Source: Kiloniellaceae bacterium (GTDB taxonomy: Bacteria > Pseudomonadota > Alphaproteobacteria > Kiloniellales > Kiloniellaceae). Taken from it: a stretch of 7,813 bases of DNA. The notes beneath the pieces were generated by a model. That model did not search any database, was not told the origin of the DNA, and saw only the letters and a program-made list of their open reading frames with translations. Numbering within the stretch: the first letter of the stretch is position 1; every line of letters begins with the position of its first letter. This document shows positions 1 to 5,483 of the stretch, one piece after another. The stretch covers positions 1-7,813 of the forward strand of contig JANQKX010000414.1 in the NCBI GenBank assembly GCA_028280915.1, read 5' to 3'. The position numbers were made by a program, and so were the translations under genes.

Positions 1-611
1 GAAAACATCTCCACCACCGAAACCTTGGCCCCCAAATGGCAAAAGGCCTGGCCCAGCTCGCAACCGATGGGGCCGCCACCGATGACGATCAGATGCTCCG
101 GGCAGTCGGTGAGGTCAAAAACCGTCTCGTTGGTCAAATAAGGCACCTCCGCCAGGCCGGGAATGGGCGGCACGAAGGGGCCGGAGCCCGTGGCGACCAC
201 AAAGCGCCGGGCCGTAATGGTGGTGTCGCCGGCGACCAATTGATCTGGCGCGGTAAAGCGGCCGTAATCCTGAATCACTTTCACGCCCAGACCCTCGAAG
301 CGTTCCACGGAATCGTGGGGCGCGATGGCGGCGATGACACCTTTGACGTGGTCGTGAACCGCCTGAAAGTTCACCTCCGGCGCTTCATAGGTCACGCCGA
401 ACCGGCCGGAATGACGGTGGAAATTGGCGGCCCGGCCGGCGACCAAGAGGGATTTGGACGGCACGCAGCCGTAGTTGAGACAATCCCCCCCCATCTTGCC
501 GCCTTCGACCAGGACCGTCTCCGCGCCCATCTGCGCGGCGCCCGCGGCCACCGATAGGCCCGCGGAGCCTGCCCCAATGATGCAAATATCAGCCGAAAGT
601 GATCCCGCCAC
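1..611 (-). CDS. FAD-dependent pyridine nucleotide-disulfide oxidoreductase, MerA/Lpd-like (partial, C-terminus outside window)
   Basis: Read from the reverse strand, this frame is open from a GTG at 611 to the window edge and gives 203 residues. Residues 11-20 (IIGAGSAGLS) are the FAD-binding GxGxxG fold. GGDCLNYGCVPSK (41-53) is the redox-active disulfide, C44 and C49, of class I flavin disulfide reductases. ATGS (140-143) is the second FAD motif, and VIGGGPIGCELG (176-187) opens the NAD(P)H domain. A glutamate ends the next strand (E201), which usually favours NADH; that is an inference. The family includes mercuric reductase, dihydrolipoamide dehydrogenase and MerA-like enzymes of unknown substrate. 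The dimerisation domain is missing, so these cannot be separated. The start is well fixed: GGAGG lies 8 bases upstream and an in-frame TGA lies seven codons upstream. A run of eight G (485-492 on the complement) lies in the disulfide motif, but the frame stays intact. Confidence 0.9.
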   Translation of the reverse strand, partial: MAGSLSADICIIGAGSAGLSVAAGAAQMGAETVLVEGGKMGGDCLNYGCVPSKSLLVAGRAANFHRHSGRFGVTYEAPEVNFQAVHDHVKGVIAAIAPHDSVERFEGLGVKVIQDYGRFTAPDQLVAGDTTITARRFVVATGSGPFVPPIPGLAEVPYLTNETVFDLTDCPEHLIVIGGGPIGCELGQAFCHLGAKVSVVEMF

Positions 612-619
612 GGCCCAAT

Positions 620-624
620 CCTCC
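620..624 (-). promoter_or_regulatory. Ribosome binding site of the flavin oxidoreductase
   Basis: GGAGG on the minus strand, 8 bases before the GTG at 611. Together with the in-frame stop just upstream it fixes that non-ATG start. A GATAAT hexamer on the minus strand (644-649) could be its -10 box, but I find no convincing -35 box at 16-18 bases. Confidence 0.65.
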
Positions 625-771
625 GCAAATCAAGATGAAAACAATTATCGCCCCGCGCCGAAGGGTCCATTTTCCTAGCAGTATTTTCCTTTGGCTTGGG
701 AGATGTAAGCGCCGCCCCGCACCGCCACCAATCACCATGGTGTGAGAAAAGCGTGTACCGCCAAGCGCCAT

Positions 772-805
772 TCCACCCACCGTTCGGCTCCACCCACCGT
801 TAGGC
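772..805. repeat. 17-bp tandem duplication
   Basis: TCCACCCACCGTTCGGC (772-788) is followed directly by TCCACCCACCGTTAGGC (789-805). The two copies are adjacent and differ at one base (785 against 802). The repeat lies 90 bases upstream of the rpmH -35 box in non-coding DNA. It could be a slippage duplication or a doubled protein-binding site; the sequence does not decide. Confidence 0.85.
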
Positions 806-894
806 CGATTGCCGGCCGGTCCCCTGTTTCAAAAGCCGCGCTTTATCTGTCATCTTCGTAACCAAACATAAGTGCCGGATTCGCGACGGGATCG

Positions 895-923
895 TTGACA
901 GGGGCGCCCCGCCCCCTTATACA
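895..923 (+). promoter_or_regulatory. Sigma-70-type promoter of the rpmH operon
   Basis: A perfect -35 box TTGACA (895-900) is separated by exactly 17 bases from TATACA (918-923), a 4/6 match to TATAAT. The spacer begins with the perfect palindrome GGGGCGCCCC (901-910). Transcription would start near 930, leaving a leader of about 35 bases before the rpmH GTG. This is the best promoter match in the window and fits the high expression needed for a ribosomal protein operon. Confidence 0.8.
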
Positions 924-953
924 GCCCGGCGAATTCAAAAAATCCCGTAAGAT

Positions 954-957
954 GGAG
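954..957 (+). promoter_or_regulatory. Ribosome binding site of rpmH
   Basis: GGAG lies 7 bases before the GTG at 965. It supports GTG as the rpmH start, and translation from that codon gives the conserved KRTYQPS N-terminus. Confidence 0.75.
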
Positions 958-964
958 AAATCTC

Positions 965-1099
965 GTGAAGCGCACCTATCAGCCTAGTGTGCTGGTCCGC
1001 AAACGTCGGCATGGCTTTCGGGCCCGCAAAGCGACCGTCGGTGGTCGCCGGGTTCTGGCCAATCGTCGCGCCAAGGGTCGGAAACGCCTTTCCGCCTAG
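965..1099 (+). CDS. rpmH: 50S ribosomal protein L34
   Basis: This 44-residue, very basic protein starts (M)KRTYQPSVLVRKRRHGF and ends with a run of Arg and Lys (RRAKGRKRLSA). That is the full-length L34 pattern, including the conserved KRTYQPS start and the GFR.R core. L34 is a small late-assembling protein of the large ribosomal subunit that contacts 23S rRNA. The start is GTG, not the ATG usual for this gene. It is supported by the 7-base-spaced GGAG and by no in-frame ATG being available at the right place. It is the first gene of the operon, transcribed from the strong promoter at 895-923. The rnpA start codon follows its stop after only 3 bases, as in most bacteria. Confidence 0.97.
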   Translation: MKRTYQPSVLVRKRRHGFRARKATVGGRRVLANRRAKGRKRLSA

Positions 1100-1102
1100 A
1101 CC

Positions 1103-1567
1103 ATGACGCCGATCGTCCGGCGGCTCAAGACACGCCAGCAATTCCTTAAGGTCGCGGGAACCCGGCAAAAATGGGTCGCCCCCGGCCTTATTTTGCAGTC
1201 CCGCCGTCGGCCGGCCGTCGAGCCGCCAGCCCCTCAAACACCCATCCCGATCCGCAGCCCGCGCGCCGAGCCCCTGGATGATTGCATCCGGGTGGGCTTT
1301 ACCGTGAGCAAAAAAGTGGGTAACGCCGTTGCCCGCAACCGCGCCCGCCGCCGGCTGCGGGCCGCCGCGGCAACGCTGGTGCCCCAGGCGGGCCGGGCCG
1401 GCCACGACTATGTCCTGATCGGCCGCAAGGAAACTCTGACCCGTGACTTTTCCGATCTCATGGACGACCTGCGCACGGCCTTGTCGCGGGTCGGCAAAAA
1501 AAAGCCGGCAAAGGGGCAAGGCACGCCATATACAAAAGGGCGTGGAAAGGGTATAGGCCAGGCATGA
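1103..1567 (+). CDS. rnpA: Ribonuclease P protein component
   Basis: RnpA is the protein cofactor of RNase P; it binds the catalytic RNA and the 5' leader of pre-tRNA. The protein has 154 residues. The diagnostic RNR motif lies in VGFTVSKKVGNAVARNRARR (64-83), followed by RLRAAA. F14 in the N-terminal LKTRQQFLKV segment matches the conserved aromatic of the family. It is longer than the roughly 120 residues of the E. coli protein for two reasons. A proline-rich insertion sits at about residues 36-58, before the conserved strand, and a Lys/Gly-rich tail follows residue 131. Insertions of this kind are common in alphaproteobacterial RnpA, as far as I recall. The gene starts 3 bases after rpmH. 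Its stop overlaps the yidD start in ATGA (1564-1567), which suggests translational coupling. Codons 132-134 (AAA AAA AAG) form a slippery heptamer, discussed in the findings. Confidence 0.96.
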   Translation: MTPIVRRLKTRQQFLKVAGTRQKWVAPGLILQSRRRPAVEPPAPQTPIPIRSPRAEPLDDCIRVGFTVSKKVGNAVARNRARRRLRAAAATLVPQAGRAGHDYVLIGRKETLTRDFSDLMDDLRTALSRVGKKKPAKGQGTPYTKGRGKGIGQA

Positions 1568-1884
1568 AACCGGTAAATGCAGGTCGCGCGATCGCTATCA
1601 TAGTGGTGCGGAGCTATCAGCTGTTGCTGTCGCCCGTGACGGCGCAGTGTTGCCGCTACCAGCCGAGCTGTTCCCACTACGCCGTGGAGGCGCTGGAACG
1701 CCATGGCCTGGCGCGGGGTGCCTGGCTGGCCGCCAAACGCATTCTGCGCTGCCATCCCTGGGGCGGCTTCGGCTACGACCCGGTTCCCGAGCCCCCGACC
1801 GAGGCCGTGTGCCGGCACCACGCCCCGTCTTCATTAAGACCCTCCCTCGATAAGTCGCATCGCGATCCGCAACCAACAAGATAA
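1564..1884 (+). CDS. yidD: Membrane protein insertion efficiency factor YidD
   Basis: YidD is a small membrane-associated protein that assists insertion of inner-membrane proteins alongside YidC. The 106-residue product carries the whole family signature: RSYQLLLSPV (16-25), CRYQPSCSHYA (30-40), then HG, then RCHPWGGFGYDPVP (62-75). The conserved cysteines are C30, C36 and C63. An N-terminal hydrophobic stretch (about 8-24) fits an amphipathic membrane anchor. The roughly 30 residues after DPVP are not conserved-looking and are rich in His, Arg and Pro. Its ATG overlaps the rnpA stop by four bases, so its translation probably depends on ribosomes finishing rnpA. Position between rnpA and yidC is the usual one. 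Confidence 0.95.
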   Translation: MKPVNAGRAIAIIVVRSYQLLLSPVTAQCCRYQPSCSHYAVEALERHGLARGAWLAAKRILRCHPWGGFGYDPVPEPPTEAVCRHHAPSSLRPSLDKSHRDPQPTR

Positions 1885-1937
1885 GCAGGCCTGAAAGCCC
1901 GCCGCTTTGGCCCTGACGCCCTGGAGCAGCAGTCGAT

Positions 1938-3743
1938 ATGGAACAAAAGAATCTCATTTTGGCAATCGTCCTATCGGCTGCGATTTTGTTTGGTTTTCAG
2001 TTCTTTTTCGCGCCCACGCCGCCGGCGCCCTCCTCGTCCCAGACGTCGGGCCAAACCACGGCAAGCGGCGATGTGATGACCCCCAGCCCCAGCGCCGACG
2101 GGTCCCAGCCCAGCATCCCGGGCAGCGATGCCACGATCCCCGGCCAGCAAGGCTCAGGTCAGGTCGCGGCCGGCCAGTCCCGCGAGCAGGTTATCGACGC
2201 GTCCCCTCATATTCCCATCAGCACCCCCACGCTGGAGGGCTCCATTTCCCTGACCGGCGGCAAGGTCAACAATCTGATTTTGAAAAAGTATCGGGAGACC
2301 ATCGAGCCGGACAGCCCGCACATCGTCCTGCTGTCGCCCAACGGCACGGCCCATCCCTACTACGCCAATTTCGGCTGGACCGGGCAAGTGGAAGGCCTGG
2401 CCATCCCCACCGCGGAGACGGTGTGGCAGGCCGACGGCCAGGAGCTGAGCCCCGGTCTGCCCCTGACCCTGAGTTGGGACAACGGCGCCGGCCTCACCTT
2501 CCAGCGCATTTTCGAGATCGATGAAAACTACATGTTCACGGTGACCCAGCGCGTCGTGAACAATTCGGACCGGGCGGTCACCCTGTCGCCCTATGGGCTG
2601 ATTTCCCGCACCGGCACCCCCGACGTTCTGGGCTTTTATATCCTGCACGAAGGCTTGATCGGCGTCCTGAACGACGCCCTGGTGGAAATCGACTACGACG
2701 ACCTGCAGGACACGGGCGTGGAATCGGAAAAAACCACCGGCGGCTGGATCGGCATCACCGACAAGTATTGGCTGGTCGCCCTGGTGCCGGATCAGGAAAT
2801 GCCGGTGGACACCCGCTTTGTCTACAACGGCAAAAGCGGCGTGGCCAAGTACCAGACCGACGTTTTGTATCAAGGCATGACCGTGCCGGCCGGCGGCCAG
2901 AGTCATGTGACCAGCCGGCTTTTCGCCGGTGCCAAGGAAGTGGTGCTCCTGGACGACTATGAGGAAACCCTGGGCATCAAGCGCTTCGACCTGGCCGTGG
3001 ACTTCGGCTGGTTTTATTTCCTGACCAAGCCCTTGTTCTATGCCTTGCACTGGCTGGCCGAATTGACCGGCAACTTCGGCGTGGCCATCTTGCTTTTGAC
3101 CGTGGCCATCAAGCTGGTGTTCTTCCCCCTGGCCAACAAGTCCTATCGCTCCATGGCGGCCATGCGCAAACTGCAGCCCAAGATGATGGAGCTGCGCGAG
3201 CGTTTCGGTGAAGACAAGCAGCGCCTGAACCAGGAAATGATGGCCCTCTACAAAAAAGAAGGCGCCAACCCCCTTTCGGGCTGTTTGCCGATCCTGATCC
3301 AGATCCCGGTGTTTTTCGCCCTCTACAAGGTCATGTTCGTGACCATCGAAATGCGCCACGCCCCCTTCTTCGGCTGGATTCAGGACCTCTCGGCGCCCGA
3401 TCCCACCTCGATCCTCAACGGCTTCGGCTTCCTGCCCTGGGGCGTGCCCCATCTGGGCATCTTCGACCTGCTCAACATCGGCGTTTGGCCCCTGGCCATG
3501 GGCATCACCATGTACCTGCAGCAAAAGCTGAACCCCCAGCCGCCCGATCCCATGCAGGCCAAGATCTTCCTCATGATGCCCATCGTCTTCACCTTCCTCT
3601 TGGCCCAGTTCCCCGCCGGCCTGGTGGTCTACTGGACCTGGAACAACCTGCTGTCCATCCTGCAGCAGGCGGTCATCATGAAGCGGGCCGGCGTGCCCAT
3701 CGGGCGCGGGCCGGCCTCGGCCAACACCTCGTCCAGCAGCTAG
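1938..3743 (+). CDS. yidC: Membrane protein insertase YidC (Oxa1 family)
   Basis: YidC inserts and folds inner-membrane proteins, alone or with SecYEG. The 601-residue product has the Gram-negative layout. An N-terminal transmembrane segment (about 5-23) is followed by a Pro/Ser/Gln-rich linker (about 26-80) and a large periplasmic beta domain (about 90-340). The conserved Oxa1 core then begins near F356. Core landmarks are GVAILLLTVAIKLVFFPLAN (381-400), YRSMAAMRKLQPKM (403-416), the coiled cytoplasmic hairpin ending KKEGANPLSGCLPILIQIP (439-457) and the last segment FPAGLVVYWTWNN. K392 takes the place of the groove arginine (R366 in E. coli), keeping the positive charge. The C-terminal tail is short (about 20 residues, Ser-rich). 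The nearest ribosome binding site is GGAG about 11 bases before the ATG, a little far. The gene lies 53 bases after yidD. Confidence 0.97.
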   Translation: MEQKNLILAIVLSAAILFGFQFFFAPTPPAPSSSQTSGQTTASGDVMTPSPSADGSQPSIPGSDATIPGQQGSGQVAAGQSREQVIDASPHIPISTPTLEGSISLTGGKVNNLILKKYRETIEPDSPHIVLLSPNGTAHPYYANFGWTGQVEGLAIPTAETVWQADGQELSPGLPLTLSWDNGAGLTFQRIFEIDENYMFTVTQRVVNNSDRAVTLSPYGLISRTGTPDVLGFYILHEGLIGVLNDALVEIDYDDLQDTGVESEKTTGGWIGITDKYWLVALVPDQEMPVDTRFVYNGKSGVAKYQTDVLYQGMTVPAGGQSHVTSRLFAGAKEVVLLDDYEETLGIKRFDLAVDFGWFYFLTKPLFYALHWLAELTGNFGVAILLLTVAIKLVFFPLANKSYRSMAAMRKLQPKMMELRERFGEDKQRLNQEMMALYKKEGANPLSGCLPILIQIPVFFALYKVMFVTIEMRHAPFFGWIQDLSAPDPTSILNGFGFLPWGVPHLGIFDLLNIGVWPLAMGITMYLQQKLNPQPPDPMQAKIFLMMPIVFTFLLAQFPAGLVVYWTWNNLLSILQQAVIMKRAGVPIGRGPASANTSSSS

Positions 3744-3767
3744 GTCACAGGCCCGGACGCCCGCACC

Positions 3768-4412
3768 ATGGCCGAGCCGGACGATTTGGACCTGGAAGCG
3801 GGCCGCCTGCTGTTCTCCCAGGAGTGCCAATTTCTGCAATCGGTGGCCCAAGTGGACCAGCTACCGGCGCTGGGCCGGCCCGAGGTGGCTTTCGCCGGCC
3901 GCTCCAACGTGGGCAAATCCAGCCTGCTCAATGCCCTGACCGGCCGACGCACCCTGGCGCGCACCTCCAACACGCCGGGGCGCACCCAGCTCCTGAACTT
4001 CTTCGATCTGGGCGGCCGCCTGACCTTGGTGGACCTGCCGGGCTACGGCTATGCCCGCGCCTCCAAGCAGGCCATCGAACAGTGGACCGGCTTGACCCGC
4101 GCCTACCTGAAGGGCCGGGTCGAGCTGCGCCGGGTCTGCCTCCTGATCGATTCCCGCCATGGTATCAAGGCCAACGATCTGGAAATCATGGGGGAGCTGG
4201 ACGAGGCCGCCGTCTCCTATCAGGTGGTGCTGACCAAGTGCGACAAGATCAAGCCCATGCCCCTGGCCCGCCTGGTGGCCGAAACCGGCAAGGCGCTGGC
4301 CAAGCGCCCGGCGGCTCACCCGGAAATCGCCGCCACCAGTTCCGAAAAGCAAAGCGGCATCGCCGAACTGCGGGCCATGCTGGAAGCCCTGAGCCTCCCG
4401 CCCGAATCTTAG
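3768..4412 (+). CDS. yihA: Ribosome biogenesis GTP-binding protein YihA/EngB/YsxC
   Basis: EngB is a TRAFAC-class GTPase needed for late assembly of the large ribosomal subunit, and is essential in several bacteria. The 214-residue product shows all GTPase boxes in order: G1 GRSNVGKSS (44-52), G2 threonine in SNTPGRTQ (67-74), G3 DLPGYG (89-94), G4 TKCD (156-159) and G5 SSEK (191-194). The SNVGKSS and TPGRTQ forms are typical of this family. Length is normal for a family of about 200 residues. The ATG lies 24 bases after the yidC stop without an obvious ribosome binding site, so coupling to yidC translation is likely. No better start exists before the conserved segment that begins near LLFSQECQFL. 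The stop codon is followed directly by the inverted-repeat element at 4413. Confidence 0.95.
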   Translation: MAEPDDLDLEAGRLLFSQECQFLQSVAQVDQLPALGRPEVAFAGRSNVGKSSLLNALTGRRTLARTSNTPGRTQLLNFFDLGGRLTLVDLPGYGYARASKQAIEQWTGLTRAYLKGRVELRRVCLLIDSRHGIKANDLEIMGELDEAAVSYQVVLTKCDKIKPMPLARLVAETGKALAKRPAAHPEIAATSSEKQSGIAELRAMLEALSLPPES

Positions 4413-4473
4413 GGTTCACACCGGCAAAGATCACGCTTTGCCCTCCACGGCAGGCTTGTGGTAGGGGTGAACC
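4413..4473. other. Three-way-junction inverted-repeat element (structured RNA or palindromic repeat)
   Basis: The outer arms GGTTCAC (4413-4419) and GTGAACC (4467-4473) are perfect 7-bp complements. They enclose two further helices. The first is GGCAAAG (4423-4429) with CTTTGCC (4436-4442) around a 6-base loop. The second is CTCCAC (4443-4448) with GTGG (4458-4461) and AG (4463-4464), with T4462 bulged, around a 9-base loop. Only 3, 0 and 2 bases are left unpaired at the junction. The element starts on the first base after the yihA stop codon and ends 79 bases before argB. No U-run follows, so it is not a standard terminator. It could be a cis-acting RNA, an RNA processing site or a dispersed palindromic repeat. 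I do not recognise a named family. Confidence 0.6.
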
Positions 4474-4500
4474 ATCATTCTAACGAAAAGCGATTCGTCG

Positions 4501-4529
4501 GCCGGGCTTCCTGCCCAAGGGGAACCGGC
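4501..4529 (+). other. Hairpin in the argB leader
   Basis: GCCGG (4501-4505) pairs with CCGGC (4525-4529), and TTCC (4508-4511) pairs with GGAA (4521-4524). Two bases (4506-4507) are bulged, and the loop spans 4512-4520. The hairpin ends 23 bases before the argB ATG. No U-run follows. It may simply reflect GC-rich sequence, or may contribute to leader folding together with the element at 4413-4473. Confidence 0.3.
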
Positions 4530-4552
4530 GGCGGTGCGCGACGGGGGCGGAA

Positions 4553-5461
4553 ATGAAAAAAAAATCCATCGGCGAGACAAAAAAATGGCTCAGCGCGGCC
4601 CAAACCATCAGCGAGGCCCTGCCGTTCATGCGCCGCTACGCCGGCCGCACCTTCGTCATCAAGTACGGCGGTCACGCCATGGGGGACCAGCGCCTGGCGG
4701 AGATTTTCGCCCGCGACATCGTGCTCATGAAGCAGGTGGGCATCAACCCGGTGGTGGTGCACGGCGGCGGCCCGCAGATCGCCAAGATGCTGGAGCGCCT
4801 GGCGGTCAAGAGCGAGTTCATCGACGGCCTCAGAGTGACCGACGCCGCCACGGTGGAGATCGTGGAAATGGTGCTCTCGGGCACCATCAACAAGCAGATC
4901 GTCACCGCCATCAACCGGGCCGGCGGCACCGCCATCGGCCTGTCGGGCAAGGACGGCGGGCTGATCCAGGCCACCAAGGTGCGCCGCACCAAGCGGGATG
5001 TGGAATCCAATATCGAAAAGATCCTGGATCTGGGCTTCGTCGGGGAGCCCAGCGAGATCAACCCGGATATCCTGGATTCCCTCGACCAGGGCGGCATCAT
5101 CCCCGTGATCGCCCCCATTGGCGTCGGGGCGGGCGGCGAGACCTATAACATCAACGCGGACACGGCCGCCGGCGCCATCGCCGCCGCCATCGGCGCGGCG
5201 CGCCTCTTGATGCTCACCGACGTGCCCGGCGTGTTGGACAAGTCGGGCGACCTGATTACCGATATCACCCTGAGCGACCTCAACAAGCTGCTCGACGACG
5301 GTACCATCAGCGGCGGCATGATCCCCAAGCTGGAAACCTGTAAAATGGCCGTGGAGGACGGGGTGGACGCCGCCGTCATCATCGACGGCCGCAAACCCCA
5401 CGCCATCCTGCTGGAGATCTTCACCGACAGCGGCATCGGCACGCTCATCAACCGCCGCTGA
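4553..5461 (+). CDS. argB: Acetylglutamate kinase
   Basis: ArgB phosphorylates N-acetyl-L-glutamate with ATP, the second step of arginine biosynthesis, in the cytoplasm. The 302-residue product belongs to the amino acid kinase family. It shows FVIKYGGHAM (34-43, catalytic K37), VVVHGGGPQI (67-76, glycine-rich substrate loop), GLRVTDAATVEIVEMVLSG (92-110), NINADTAAGAIAAAIGA (199-215, with D203 matching the catalytic aspartate) and GGMIPKLETC (254-263, K259). An N-terminal extension of about 30 residues precedes the first strand, and the C-terminus ends LLEIFTDSGIGTLI. Both are features of the hexameric, arginine-inhibited type and not of the shorter E. coli-type enzyme, so feedback inhibition is expected by inference. 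The upstream GGCGGA is an acceptable ribosome binding site. The gene begins with a run of nine A (codons 2-4) and has a second run of seven A at 4579-4585, unusual in this GC-rich context. Confidence 0.97.
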   Translation: MKKKSIGETKKWLSAAQTISEALPFMRRYAGRTFVIKYGGHAMGDQRLAEIFARDIVLMKQVGINPVVVHGGGPQIAKMLERLAVKSEFIDGLRVTDAATVEIVEMVLSGTINKQIVTAINRAGGTAIGLSGKDGGLIQATKVRRTKRDVESNIEKILDLGFVGEPSEINPDILDSLDQGGIIPVIAPIGVGAGGETYNINADTAAGAIAAAIGAARLLMLTDVPGVLDKSGDLITDITLSDLNKLLDDGTISGGMIPKLETCKMAVEDGVDAAVIIDGRKPHAILLEIFTDSGIGTLINRR

Positions 5462-5483
5462 GGCAGCGTTACCTACCTCAGCG
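5456..5483. terminator. Hairpin over the argB stop codon, possible bidirectional terminator
   Basis: CGCTGAGG (5456-5463) and CCTCAGCG (5476-5483) form a perfect 8-bp stem with a 12-base loop. The left arm contains the argB stop codon, and the right arm ends next to the stop of the convergent methyltransferase gene. On the plus strand TTAAGCCTTTCT follows, a poor U-tract; the minus strand has none. Its place between two convergent genes favours a terminator role, but its form is weak. Confidence 0.45.

Larger units (their letters stand above)
612..964. other. Divergent intergenic spacer between flavin oxidoreductase and rpmH
   Basis: These 353 bases hold no supportable gene. The short open frames on the minus strand here carry no recognisable domain and look like chance. 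From left to right I see the ribosome binding site of the leftward gene, a 10-bp palindrome CACCATGGTG (733-742), a 17-bp tandem duplication (772-805), the rpmH promoter (895-923) and the rpmH ribosome binding site. A 7-bp inverted repeat, ACGGGAT (886-892) and ATCCCGT (942-948), brackets the promoter. I found no good match to a DnaA box. Confidence 0.7.

Noticed and set aside
36..557. A 173-codon plus-strand open frame at the left edge
   Set aside because: The opposite strand encodes a flavin reductase with intact FAD, disulfide and NAD motifs over the same bases.
841..900. A replication origin or DnaA boxes near rpmH
   Set aside because: The closest sequence, TTATCTGTC, departs too far from TTATCCACA. 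No box cluster is present and no dnaA lies next to it.
952..987. An 11-codon ATG frame (MEKSREAHLSA) overlapping the rpmH start, as a leader peptide
   Set aside because: Its ATG precedes the GGAG, it has no ribosome binding site of its own, and the length and content are unremarkable.
2154..3851. A 565-codon open frame on the minus strand opposite yidC
   Set aside because: It is His/Gln/Gly-rich with no recognisable domain and lies opposite a strongly supported yidC. Long antisense open frames are expected in GC-rich coding DNA.
4413..4473. A tRNA gene, suggested by the 7-bp outer stem and nested helices
   Set aside because: There is no anticodon arm of 5 bp with a 7-base loop, no proper T-arm and no conserved D-loop GG. 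Only two inner helices exist.
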